From: Geothrix limicola
GTDB taxonomy: Bacteria > Acidobacteriota > Holophagae > Holophagales > Holophagaceae
Direction: 5' to 3'
DNA length: 64,000 nt
Assembly (NCBI RefSeq): GCF_030268085.1
Contig: NZ_BSDE01000004.1
Location: forward strand, 1-64,000
A program made the position numbers and the translations under genes. Numbering within the stretch: the first letter of the stretch is position 1; every line of letters begins with the position of its first letter. The notes below the pieces were generated by a model, which searched no databases, was not told where the DNA came from, and was given only the letters and a program-made list of their open reading frames with translations. Shown piece by piece: positions 30,693 through 38,690 of this stretch.

Positions 30693-31973
30693 CTAGTTTC
30701 GTTCGATCCGTACCTGCACCACCCGCGCGCCTTCCATGCGCAGGACGGTGAGGCGGGCGCCCTCGACCTCGACGATTTCCTGGGCCCGGGGCACGTGGCC
30801 GAGGCGGGCCATGATCAGGCCGGCCAGGGTGTCGAAGCCGTTGCGCTCCCAGGCCAGGCCCAGGGTCTGGGCCACGTCGTCCACGTGGGCCTGGCCCGAG
30901 ACGAACCAGACGCCCGGCGCCTGCTCCACGAGGCCGGCGGGGGCCTCGTGCTCGTCCTGGATCTCGCCGAAGACCTCTTCCAGCAGGTCCTCCATGGTGA
31001 CCAGGCCCGAGACGCCGCCGAACTCGTCCACCACGAGGGCCAGCTGGGTGCGGGCCCGCTGCAGGTCGCGCAGCAGGTCGGCCACGGGCTTGCTCTCGGG
31101 CACGAAATGGGGCGGTTTCAGCAGGGTGGCGAGGGGCAGCTGGGTGCCGTCGGGCAGCTGCATGAGGTCCTTGAGCAGCAGCACGCCGCGCACGTGCTCG
31201 ATGCTGCCTTCGTAGACGGGCAGCCGGGAATGGCGGCTTTCCGTGAAGGCCTCCCAGGCTTCGCGCAGGCTGGCGTCGATGGGCAGGGCGACGATGCGGG
31301 TGCGGGGCGTCATCACTTCGCGCACCACCGTGTCGCCGAAGGAGACGACGTTGCGGATGAGTTCGCGGTCCTCGGCTTCCAGGATGCCCTCGGCCTCGCC
31401 TTCCTCCAGCAGCGCCGTCACGGCCTCCTCGGTGGTTTCCTCGTCGTCGTCATCCTTGGCGCGCTCCTCGGCGTGGCGGCGCTCGATCATGCGCGCGAGG
31501 GGATCCACCAGGGGGCCGAGCAGGGCCTGGGCGGGGGCGTAGAGCGGGAAGAGCTGCGTCAGCCAGAGGGCGGGATCCCGCGAGGCGAGCAGGGCGGGCA
31601 GGAGCAGGTCCAGCAGCCAGAGGCCCACGAACATCAGCAGGCTCAGCGTCCAGGCGCCGCCCGGCAGCGAGGGGTGGAGGGGCCAGAGCAGCAGCAGCAG
31701 GATCAACAGCAGCACCCGGTTCCAGAAGCCCAGCCCCATGCCCAGGGCCTGGGGTTTCTCCAGCAGGGCCGCCAGGCGGGAATCGGCGATGGCGCCTTCC
31801 TCGAGCAGGCGGCGCCGCTGCAGCGAAGGCACGGCGTGGAAGGCCGACAGCAGGACCGCCATGGCGGCACGGTAGATCAACACCGCGAGGGCGGCGTAGA
31901 GGTGCCAGGTCGGGAGGGCGGTGACGCCGATATCAGTCATGATCCGATTCATCTTAGGGCCAATCAGGGCCAA
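30693..31973 (-). CDS. CorC/HlyC-type transporter-associated protein (CNNM-like with CBS pair)
   Basis: 426 aa. Hydrophobic N-terminal part with about four helices (20-40, 83-98, 107-128, 135-150), then an acidic linker. The CBS pair begins VVREVMTPRTRIVALP, continues SRLPVYEGSIEHVRGVLLLKD and includes LALVVDEFGGVSGLVTMEDLLEE. A C-terminal CorC_HlyC domain follows (GFDTLAGLIMARLGHVP). The family is linked to Mg/Co export and membrane stress. The start is uncertain among three ATGs at 31973, 31952 and 31940. Confidence 0.92.
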   Translation of the reverse strand: MALIGPKMNRIMTDIGVTALPTWHLYAALAVLIYRAAMAVLLSAFHAVPSLQRRRLLEEGAIADSRLAALLEKPQALGMGLGFWNRVLLLILLLLLWPLHPSLPGGAWTLSLLMFVGLWLLDLLLPALLASRDPALWLTQLFPLYAPAQALLGPLVDPLARMIERRHAEERAKDDDDEETTEEAVTALLEEGEAEGILEAEDRELIRNVVSFGDTVVREVMTPRTRIVALPIDASLREAWEAFTESRHSRLPVYEGSIEHVRGVLLLKDLMQLPDGTQLPLATLLKPPHFVPESKPVADLLRDLQRARTQLALVVDEFGGVSGLVTMEDLLEEVFGEIQDEHEAPAGLVEQAPGVWFVSGQAHVDDVAQTLGLAWERNGFDTLAGLIMARLGHVPRAQEIVEVEGARLTVLRMEGARVVQVRIERN

Positions 31974-32036
31974 CGGGCGCCCCCGGTCCGGCCCGCGCGG
32001 GCGGAAGGCCTAAAATAGAGGCAGGAGGTCCCGCCG

Positions 32037-32270
32037 GTGGCAACGAATGACCTTCTCCTGATCGTGGTCGCCGCCTTTTTCGGCTACCTGCTGCTGGCCA
32101 TCCGTCAGGACGAGAAGCGCAAGGTGGAGCGGCGGACGCGCGACCTCGGCCCGCCGGGGGACCTCGAACGGCGCTCGATGGAGCGGCGGCTGAGCAGCCC
32201 GTCCCTGGTCTGGGCCTTCCGCGCCATGGGCCGGTCCCTGGGCCGGCACCTGGGCGGGCGGCGGCTTTAG
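32037..32270 (+). CDS. Small single-pass membrane protein
   Basis: 77 aa, GTG start at 32037 with AGGAGG ten bases upstream. One helix at about 5-22 (LLLIVVAAFFGYLLLAI), then a very basic Arg-rich tail (DEKRKVERRTRD...). Function unknown. It sits between convergent larger genes and overlaps the stop of its minus-strand neighbour by a few bases. Confidence 0.7.
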   Translation: MATNDLLLIVVAAFFGYLLLAIRQDEKRKVERRTRDLGPPGDLERRSMERRLSSPSLVWAFRAMGRSLGRHLGGRRL

Positions 32271-33826
32271 CGATTCTCGCTGCGAGCGAGGATCAGCCGG
32301 GTGAGGTCGGCCTTGGCTTCCGGGCTCAGCCGCAGCTTCCGGCCCTCGGCTTCGCGGAAGTATTCCTCGGGATCGCGGCAGAGGCCGTCGGGCGTGGGAG
32401 TCAGGCCCTTGCGGGCGCGGGCGGCATTCAGGAAGTGGTAGGGCTCCTTGGCCAGCTCGGGGCTCTGCAGGAAGTGGCGGAAGGTCCACCAGCCGCCCAG
32501 CACGAACCAGATGCCCAGCAGGGCCACGGCCCGGTGCTGCAGGCGTCGCATGATGTCGGGCGTGTGGCGCACCTTCTGCCAGGCCACGCCCGCCCAGAGG
32601 TTGAGCCCGATGACGGCGGCGGTCAGCAGGAGGGTGCCGGTCCAGCCCAGGCTGCCCCAGCCCAGGCCCGTGAGGGCGAGGACGGGCGGCGCGAGCAGCA
32701 CGCTGAAGAGCAGGTTGAGGTGCAGCATGTAGAGCAGCAGGGATTCGTTGCTGGCAGCCTTGATGGGGTTCGAGCCCGCCCCGTGGGGGCGCACCAGTTC
32801 GATGGCGCCCATGAACGACCCGCCGAGGAGGATCCAGCCCAGACGCGCCGCGACGCTGGGCAGGGTGGTGTTGGCGATGGCACCGAGTTCGCTGTAGGTG
32901 AAGGCGCCCGCCCGGCCGTGCAGCATCCAGATGCCGTTCTGCTGGATCCACCGGCCGCCCCAGAGCCAGGCCTGCTGGGCCGACGAGCCCCAGGCCAGCA
33001 GCCCCGCGCCGATGAGGGCCAGGAGCGCGAGGAACCGGGGTTCGCTCCAGCGGGCCTGGCCGACAGACGCGGTGGTCGGGCTTTGCCCGTCCGCCGCGTG
33101 GGGGAGCGCGAGGGGGGACGCAGAGGGTGCGGAGCTGCCGGGCGGTCCACCCTCGCCCCTGATGGCCTCCACGCGCAGGTGGCGGTAGAGGCCGCCGAGG
33201 AAGGCGCCGAAGGCGGGGAAGGCGAACCAGGGGAAGAGCGGGAAGAGGGCCTGCACGCCGCGGTCCGCGTTGCCATTGAAGAGCCCGCGGATGGGCAGCC
33301 ACAGACCGTCCGCGACGCCCGTGGCCCAGAGGTGGGGCGACACCAGGGGCACGAAGAGCGCGAGGATCAGGGCGAGGCCCGTGAAGATCCGCGGGTTTCG
33401 CACCAGCCGGGCCAGGCCCTGGAGGATGAGCAGGGAGAAGACGATGCACTGCAGCACGTCGACCTTGAAGAGCTCCCGGGCCTTCTGGGCCGTGTTGAGC
33501 ACGGTCCAGTCCGCGGCGGTGATGCCGGGCGCGTGCAGGGCGTAGGCGCAGAGCAGGATGAAGCCCAGGCGGCGGGCCGTGTCGGGCCAGAAGGGCCGCA
33601 GCGTGCCGTCGGTTCGGAAGGTCGAAATGGCCAGGCTGCATCCCGCGGCCATGGTGAAGCTGGGCGCCACCAGGCCGTTCAGGTAGTTCAACCAGTCCGG
33701 GCGCAGCCCCGGGTGCAGCCAGACGTTCACCACGTGCACTTCGATCATCACGATCACCGCCCAGCCCCGCAGCTGGTCGATCCAGTCGCAGCGGCGGGAG
33801 GGGGTCAGGTCGTTCCATAAACTCAT
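32267..33826 (-). CDS. HGSNAT/DUF1624-like multi-helix membrane protein (possible acyltransferase)
   Basis: 519 aa from the ATG at 33826 (GGGAG upstream). The N-terminus RRCDWIDQLRGWAVIVMIEVHVV, with the Arg and His of the first helices, is typical of the heparan-alpha-glucosaminide acetyltransferase / YeiB / acyltransferase-3 superfamily. About ten membrane helices follow, and the last ~65 residues are soluble. The Leu/Ala/Gly-rich helices fit an inner-membrane acyl transfer to a sugar or envelope component; substrate unknown. Confidence 0.8.
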   Translation of the reverse strand: MSLWNDLTPSRRCDWIDQLRGWAVIVMIEVHVVNVWLHPGLRPDWLNYLNGLVAPSFTMAAGCSLAISTFRTDGTLRPFWPDTARRLGFILLCAYALHAPGITAADWTVLNTAQKARELFKVDVLQCIVFSLLILQGLARLVRNPRIFTGLALILALFVPLVSPHLWATGVADGLWLPIRGLFNGNADRGVQALFPLFPWFAFPAFGAFLGGLYRHLRVEAIRGEGGPPGSSAPSASPLALPHAADGQSPTTASVGQARWSEPRFLALLALIGAGLLAWGSSAQQAWLWGGRWIQQNGIWMLHGRAGAFTYSELGAIANTTLPSVAARLGWILLGGSFMGAIELVRPHGAGSNPIKAASNESLLLYMLHLNLLFSVLLAPPVLALTGLGWGSLGWTGTLLLTAAVIGLNLWAGVAWQKVRHTPDIMRRLQHRAVALLGIWFVLGGWWTFRHFLQSPELAKEPYHFLNAARARKGLTPTPDGLCRDPEEYFREAEGRKLRLSPEAKADLTRLILARSENR

Positions 33827-33856
33827 GACTCGAACTCCCATGTCCTGAGGCTTTTC

Positions 33857-33890
33857 ATCACTGTCCATCACCGTTCATCACCGGTTCCAT
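33857..33890. repeat. Left arm of a perfect 34-bp inverted repeat around the GxxExxY gene
   Basis: Three ~10-bp words (ATCACTGTCC, ATCACCGTTC, ATCACCGGTTCC). Exact reverse complement of 34298-34331. The gene's last ten codons and stop lie inside this arm. Confidence 0.95.
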
Positions 33891-34283
33891 GTTTTCCACA
33901 GCTCTGCTGTCACTCCGGTCCAGCATCAGGCGGCGGATTTGGATCCTTGGTTTGTCGAAGTTCATCAGCAGGCAGATTTTCAATCCGGTGGCTTTGAGGT
34001 AGTTCAGGCATTGGGCCAGATGGACGTCATCGAGGTCCCGGCAGGCTTTGAGCTCGACGAGGACCTGGTCTTCAATAAGCAGATCAGCCACATACTCACC
34101 CACCTTCACCCCGTCGTAGTGGACGACGATGCTGTGCTGCTGGGAGAGGTTGAACCCTGCCTTCCTGAGTTCATGAACCAGGGCGTTCTCGTAGACCTTC
34201 TCCAGGAAACCCGGGCCAAGCTCATTGGCCACGCGGTAGGCGCAGCCGATGATCCTGGATGTGAGTGGGTCGTCTTCTGGCAT
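33858..34283 (-). CDS. GxxExxY family protein (PDDEXK-like), inside an inverted repeat
   Basis: 141 aa. Family motif G-F-L-E-K-V-Y within NELGPGFLEKVYENAL (about 21-36), then YDGVKVGEYVADLLIEDQVLVELKA with the Asp, Glu and Lys expected of a PDDEXK nuclease core, and QCLNYLKATGLKICLLMNF. The family is common in multiple copies per genome; its function is not established. The C-terminal tail MEPVMNGDGQ and the stop codon are encoded by the repeat arm, so the protein is partly built from the repeat. The start at 34283 is chosen by the family N-terminus. Confidence 0.92.
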   Translation of the reverse strand: MPEDDPLTSRIIGCAYRVANELGPGFLEKVYENALVHELRKAGFNLSQQHSIVVHYDGVKVGEYVADLLIEDQVLVELKACRDLDDVHLAQCLNYLKATGLKICLLMNFDKPRIQIRRLMLDRSDSRAVENMEPVMNGDGQ

Positions 34284-34297
34284 GGAAGGCTAAAAGA

Positions 34298-34331
34298 ATG
34301 GAACCGGTGATGAACGGTGATGGACAGTGAT
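34298..34331. repeat. Right arm of the perfect 34-bp inverted repeat
   Basis: ATGGAACCGGTGATGAACGG... reads toward GATAAAAAA. The preceding AAAAGAATGGAACCG is also found at 26118 in front of the CGCGAAT-word repeat, showing shared edges with different words. Confidence 0.95.
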
Positions 34332-34356
34332 AAAAAAACTGAATATCGATGTTTAT

Positions 34357-35865
34357 TTAACGGGCCTGGTTCCGCATGACGCTGTGCCTCCTGCCATAGG
34401 CGAAGTAGATGACGAAGCCGAGGGCGAGCCAGGCGATGAGGCGCCACCAGTTGGCCACGGGCAACGAGAACATCAGCATGAGACAGGTGAGCACGCCCAT
34501 GATGGGCACGAAGGGCACCCAGGGGCAGCGAAAGGGGCGCTCGGCTTCGGGGTGCTTCTTGCGCATGATCAGCACGGCGGCGCAGACGATGACGAAGGCC
34601 AGCAGGGTGCCGATGTTGGCCAGGTGCAGCAGGGCGTCGATGGGCAGGAAGCCCGCCAGGGCGCCGACGAAGGTGCCCACGAGCATGGTGGACTTCCAGG
34701 GGGTGCGGAACTTGGGGTGCACGTCGCCGAAGGTGGCCTTGGGGAGCAGGCCGTCGCGGGCCATGGCGAGGAAGACGCGGGGGCCGCTGAGCATCATGAC
34801 GAGCAGCACGGAGGTGATGCCGCTGACGCCCGCCGTGGCGATGAGGCCCTCGGCCCAGCCGATGCCCTTCTGCTTGAAGGCGGTGGACACGGGGGCGTTG
34901 ATGTCGAGCTGGTCGAACTTCACCATGCCCGTGAGCACGGCCACCACGGCGATGTAGAGCAGGGTGCAGACGAGCAGCGAGACGATGATGCCGATGGGCA
35001 CGTCGCGCTGGGGGTTCTTGGCCTCTTCAGCGTGGGTCGAGACCGAATCGAAGCCGATGTAGGCGAAGAAGATGATGGCCGCGCCGGCCATGGTGCCGAT
35101 GGGCGCGCCGCCGCCGTCCACCATGCCCGCCACGCGGTGTCCGAAGAAGCTGATGCCGGTCCAGCCGAAGGGTGCGAAGGGGTGCCAGTTGGTGGTGTTG
35201 ATGAAGAAGGCGCCCACGCCGATGACGAAGAGCACGGCCGCGACCTTGATGGCCACCATGACACCGTTGAAGGTGGCGCTCTCCTTGATGCCCTTCACGA
35301 GGATGGCCGTGATGATGGCCACGATGATCAGGGCGGGCAGGTTCATCACGGCGCCGGTCGAGGCGAAGTGGCCCGTGGCCGGATCGTACTTCCAGGGCGA
35401 TTCACTCAGGAGCTTGGGAATGTGGATGCCGATCTTGCTTACGGCACTCTGGAAATAGGCGCTCCATCCCGTCGCCACGGCCGCGCTCGATACGCCGTAT
35501 TCGAGAATGAGATCCCAGCCGATGATCCAGGCGAAGAGTTCGCCCAGGGTGGCGTAGGCATAGGTGTAGGCCGATCCCGCCACGGGCACCATGGCGGCGA
35601 ATTCCGCGTAGCAGAGCGCGGCGAAGATGCAGGTGATGCCGGCGATGACGTAGGAGAGCATCAGCGAGGGGCCCGCAATGTTGTGGGCCGCCGCGCCCGT
35701 GGCCACGAAGATGCCCGCCCCGATGATGGCGCCCACGCCTAGGGCCGTGAGCTGCACGGGTCCGAGGACGCGGCGCAGGCGGTTCTCGCCCTTGGCCTCT
35801 TCGAGGAGCAGGGCCAGGGGCTTGCGCGCAAAGATCTGCGAAGTCGGGCTTGAATCGTTCGACAT
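34357..35865 (-). CDS. APC-superfamily amino-acid permease (CAT/YfnA type)
   Basis: 502 aa from the ATG at 35865, with GGAG upstream. About 12-14 helices. APC signature LGVGAIIGAGIFVATGAAA in helix 1, AMVPVAGSAYTYAYATLGE in helix 3, and FFAYIGFDSVSTHAEEAKNPQRDVP in helix 6. This last is typical of cationic-amino-acid-type transporters, likely a proton-coupled uptake system. Stands alone. Divergent from comF with about 100 bp between. Confidence 0.93.
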   Translation of the reverse strand: MSNDSSPTSQIFARKPLALLLEEAKGENRLRRVLGPVQLTALGVGAIIGAGIFVATGAAAHNIAGPSLMLSYVIAGITCIFAALCYAEFAAMVPVAGSAYTYAYATLGELFAWIIGWDLILEYGVSSAAVATGWSAYFQSAVSKIGIHIPKLLSESPWKYDPATGHFASTGAVMNLPALIIVAIITAILVKGIKESATFNGVMVAIKVAAVLFVIGVGAFFINTTNWHPFAPFGWTGISFFGHRVAGMVDGGGAPIGTMAGAAIIFFAYIGFDSVSTHAEEAKNPQRDVPIGIIVSLLVCTLLYIAVVAVLTGMVKFDQLDINAPVSTAFKQKGIGWAEGLIATAGVSGITSVLLVMMLSGPRVFLAMARDGLLPKATFGDVHPKFRTPWKSTMLVGTFVGALAGFLPIDALLHLANIGTLLAFVIVCAAVLIMRKKHPEAERPFRCPWVPFVPIMGVLTCLMLMFSLPVANWWRLIAWLALGFVIYFAYGRRHSVMRNQAR

Positions 35866-35962
35866 GAACACAACTCCATGCGATCCGGGGGATGGGTCCC
35901 GGAAGGGATTCCAGGGGATGGGCCAGGGGGGCTTCCGGCGATCCTAGCAGATAAGATGGCCC

Positions 35963-36679
35963 ATGCTTCCGGCCTCCCTTCGATCGCACCTGGCCCGAAC
36001 CGCGGCCCGGACGCGGGGTTCCCTGCTCCTCTGCCGGGGCTGCCTTGGCCCGGTGGGCGAGGGATCCGAAGCCGGGCTGTGCGCCCGCTGTTGGGATGGG
36101 CTGCGACCCTTGTCAAACAACCGCTGCCCGCGCTGCGCCCTGGTGCATGGCGACGAAGCCTGCCCCGAGGCCACGGCCTGGGAGCTGGGCGACGCGCTCT
36201 GGGACTACCACGGCGGACGCCCGCCCCTGGGGGCCCTGCTGCTGCCGGGCATCAAGCAGGGCGAGGCCGGCTGGCGCCAGGCCCTGCTGGGCCGCGTGGC
36301 AAAGGCTCCGCTGCCCGCCTGGGCGGCTGAGGTGGACGCCGTGACCGCCGCGCCCAGCACGCTCCACCGGCGGTGGCTGCGGGGCTTCGATCTCGGAGGA
36401 GAGGCGGGTCGCCTGATTGCCGGGCGCCTGGGTCGCCCCTTCGAGGCGACGCTCACGAAGGGCTGGCTCGCGGGCCGTCAGGCCGCACGGACCGAAAGCG
36501 AACGGCGGCGCCTGCGCCGCAGGGCCATCGCGCTGCGCCGGGGCTGTCTTCCGCGGGGCATCATCCTGTTGGTGGACGACGTGTGGACCACCGGCACCAC
36601 CCTGTTGCGCTGCGCCCAGGCCCTGATGGAAGGTGGCGCCGGCGAGGTGCGCGTGCTGACGCTGTTCCGGGCGCTGTAG
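35963..36679 (+). CDS. comF: ComF family phosphoribosyltransferase-like protein
   Basis: 238 aa. N-terminal zinc ribbon with Cys24, Cys27, Cys40, Cys43, and again Cys55, Cys58 and Cys67. The C-terminal type I PRTase domain has AAPSTLHRRWLRGFDLG and the PRPP loop ILLVDDVWTTGTTL at about 207-220. In transformable bacteria ComF helps take up DNA; elsewhere its role is unclear. Family length is normal. Confidence 0.93.
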   Translation: MLPASLRSHLARTAARTRGSLLLCRGCLGPVGEGSEAGLCARCWDGLRPLSNNRCPRCALVHGDEACPEATAWELGDALWDYHGGRPPLGALLLPGIKQGEAGWRQALLGRVAKAPLPAWAAEVDAVTAAPSTLHRRWLRGFDLGGEAGRLIAGRLGRPFEATLTKGWLAGRQAARTESERRRLRRRAIALRRGCLPRGIILLVDDVWTTGTTLLRCAQALMEGGAGEVRVLTLFRAL

Positions 36680-36710
36680 GTGCGCCAGATTTAGACAGGG
36701 AATTTCGAGA

Positions 36711-36839
36711 AAGGAATTTTTGAAGCAGAGGAGAGCGGAGAGGCGGAGGAAAGCGGAGAAAAATCAGGAGCCACGAGGCGTTTCTCAGCTCTCCTCCGCT
36801 CCTCCGTTTTACTCTGCTTATTCCATTCCTTTGATCCTT
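36711..36839. repeat. Palindromic repeat family 'GGAGAGCGG', copy 3
   Basis: Starts AAGGAATTTTTGAAGCAGAGG and ends TTATTCCATTCCTTTGATCC. More diverged than copies 1 and 2. Lies between the convergent comF and ene-reductase genes, where it may stop transcription. Confidence 0.85.
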
Positions 36840-36853
36840 GTTCCGGATGGCTC

Positions 36854-37936
36854 CTATCGGATCGGCACGGGGCCTTTGGCGGCGCGGGCGTACGAGGCGG
36901 GCCAGGGGACTTCGGCGCCGAGTTGCTGGGCCGCGCGCAGGGGCCAGCGCGGGTTGCGCAGCAGCTCGCGGGCGAGCAGGACGAGGTCGGCGGAGCCTTC
37001 CGCGAGGATGCGCTCGGCCTGGTCGGGTTCGGTGATGAGGCCCACGGCGCCCGTGGGCAGGCCGGCTTCGGCGCGGATGCGGGCGGCGAAGGGCACCTGG
37101 TAGCCGGGGCCCAGGGGGATCTTCGCCAGGGGGGACAGGCCGCCGGAGGAGCAGTCGACGAGGTCCACACCGAGGGCTTTGAGTTCCTTCGAGAGCGCCA
37201 CGGACTGATCGAGATCCCAACCGCCCTCCACCCAGTCCGTGGCCGAAAGGCGCACGAAGAGCGGCAGGTTCGCGGGCCAGGCGGCCCTCAGGTCGGTCGT
37301 GATTTCGCGGAGCAGGCGCGTGCGGTTCTCGAAGCTGCCGCCGTAGGCATCGCTGCGATGGTTGGAGAGGGGCGAGAGGAACTGATGCAGCAGGTAGCCG
37401 TGGGCGGCGTGCAGTTCCACCACCCGGAAACCCGCATGCAGGGCCCGTTTCGCGGCATCGACGAAGGCCTGCCGGATGCCTGCGAGGCCCTCGGCATCCA
37501 GGGCCGTGGGCATCGTCCAGGAGGCCTCGAAGGGTAGGGCGCTGGGCGCCACGGGGGTCCAGCCTCCGGCCGAGATGGGAATGCTGCCGCTGCCTCGCCA
37601 GGGCGCGTGGGTCGAGGCCTTGCGTCCCGCGTGGGCCAGTTGAATGCCGGGCACGGCGCCCTGGGAGGCGATGAAGCGCACGATGGGCGCCAGGGCTTCG
37701 GCCTGCTCGTCGTTCCAGATGCCCAGATCCTCGGGGCTGATGCGGCCCTCGGGCAGGACGGCCGCGGCTTCCGTCAGCACGAGCCCCGCTCCGCCCTGGG
37801 CCAGGCCCCCCAGGTGGACGAGGTGCCAGTCATTGGGCAGCCCTGCCTGCGCCTGGTACTGGCACATGGGCGAGACGGCGATGCGGTTGGGCAGGCTGAG
37901 GCCGCGGAGGGTGAGGGGTTCGAAGAGGTGGACCAT
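36854..37936 (-). CDS. namA: Old-yellow-enzyme family NADPH dehydrogenase (YqjM/NamA type)
   Basis: 360 aa from the ATG at 37936, GGAG upstream. FMN TIM barrel that reduces activated C=C bonds. YqjM-class features: LFEPLTLRGLSLPNRIAVSPMCQYQA (the Cys of class II enzymes), QLAHAGRKAST, HAAHGYLLHQFLSPLSNHRSDAYGGS with the His/His and Tyr, and GLITEPDQAERIL with LVLLARELLRNPRWP. The longer frame upstream is not supported. Likely an oxidative-stress or detoxification enzyme. Confidence 0.93.
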   Translation of the reverse strand: MVHLFEPLTLRGLSLPNRIAVSPMCQYQAQAGLPNDWHLVHLGGLAQGGAGLVLTEAAAVLPEGRISPEDLGIWNDEQAEALAPIVRFIASQGAVPGIQLAHAGRKASTHAPWRGSGSIPISAGGWTPVAPSALPFEASWTMPTALDAEGLAGIRQAFVDAAKRALHAGFRVVELHAAHGYLLHQFLSPLSNHRSDAYGGSFENRTRLLREITTDLRAAWPANLPLFVRLSATDWVEGGWDLDQSVALSKELKALGVDLVDCSSGGLSPLAKIPLGPGYQVPFAARIRAEAGLPTGAVGLITEPDQAERILAEGSADLVLLARELLRNPRWPLRAAQQLGAEVPWPASYARAAKGPVPIR

Positions 37937-38002
37937 GGGGACTCCGGGCTCAGAATGGGGCCCCTTCCCCATTCTGAGATAGGGTAAGGCGCGAGGTGGT
38001 CG

Positions 38003-38668
38003 GTGGACGATCCAATCCGGATCTGGATGGACGATCGGGAGGCCCGGGGATCGGGCATTGCGAACTTGTTCGCGGATATGAAGGACGTGTCACTCGCGGT
38101 GAAACGGCTCCGGGTGGGGGATTACGTGATTGAAGGCAAGGCCGTGCTGGAGCGGAAGCGGGTGCCGGACTTTTTGGGGAGCCTGTTTGACGGGAGGCTT
38201 TTCGCGCAGGCCAAACGATTGGCCGATTCTCCATTGCGAGCCTTCCTCATTCTGGAAGGTCCGGCTTCGGAGTGGACTCACCGCCACATCCAACGAGAGT
38301 CCGTCCAAGGCGCCATGCTCACGCTATCGGTGGTGTTCGGTATCCCAGTGCTGCGATCCCAGGGCGAAGAGGAGACTGCACGGTTGATCCGGTACACGGC
38401 CCGGCAGCTCCAGGCCACGTCTTCGGCCCCGCCGAAACGTCCAGGGCGCAGGCCCGTCGGTAAAGGGGCCATCCAACTACGGGTGCTGACGAGTTTTCCG
38501 CGGATTGGATCGAAGCGCGCCCTGCGCCTCATCGAGCATTTCGGGACCCTTGAACACATGATGGCCGCCACCTGCGCGGAACTGGCCGCTGTTCCAGGCA
38601 TCGGCAAGCGAACGGCCCAGTCCATTCACTGGGCCGTTCACGAAGACTCTTTGCCTTACCGCGTGTGA
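38003..38668 (+). CDS. ERCC4-type nuclease with helix-hairpin-helix domain
   Basis: 221 aa. XPF/ERCC4 active site: DDREARG at 10-16, G39-D40, and ERKRVPD at 50-56 (the ERKxxxD motif). The C-terminal HhH2 (about 163-212) reads TSFPRIGSKRALRLIEHFGTLEHM and AVPGIGKRTAQSIHW. This is a compact stand-alone relative of archaeal XPF nucleases, which cut branched DNA; a repair role is likely. Start is GTG at 38003. The gene begins 66 bp from the divergent ene-reductase. Confidence 0.9.
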   Translation: MDDPIRIWMDDREARGSGIANLFADMKDVSLAVKRLRVGDYVIEGKAVLERKRVPDFLGSLFDGRLFAQAKRLADSPLRAFLILEGPASEWTHRHIQRESVQGAMLTLSVVFGIPVLRSQGEEETARLIRYTARQLQATSSAPPKRPGRRPVGKGAIQLRVLTSFPRIGSKRALRLIEHFGTLEHMMAATCAELAAVPGIGKRTAQSIHWAVHEDSLPYRV

Positions 38669-38690
38669 ATCGTGGGGCCAGCCCCGCGAT

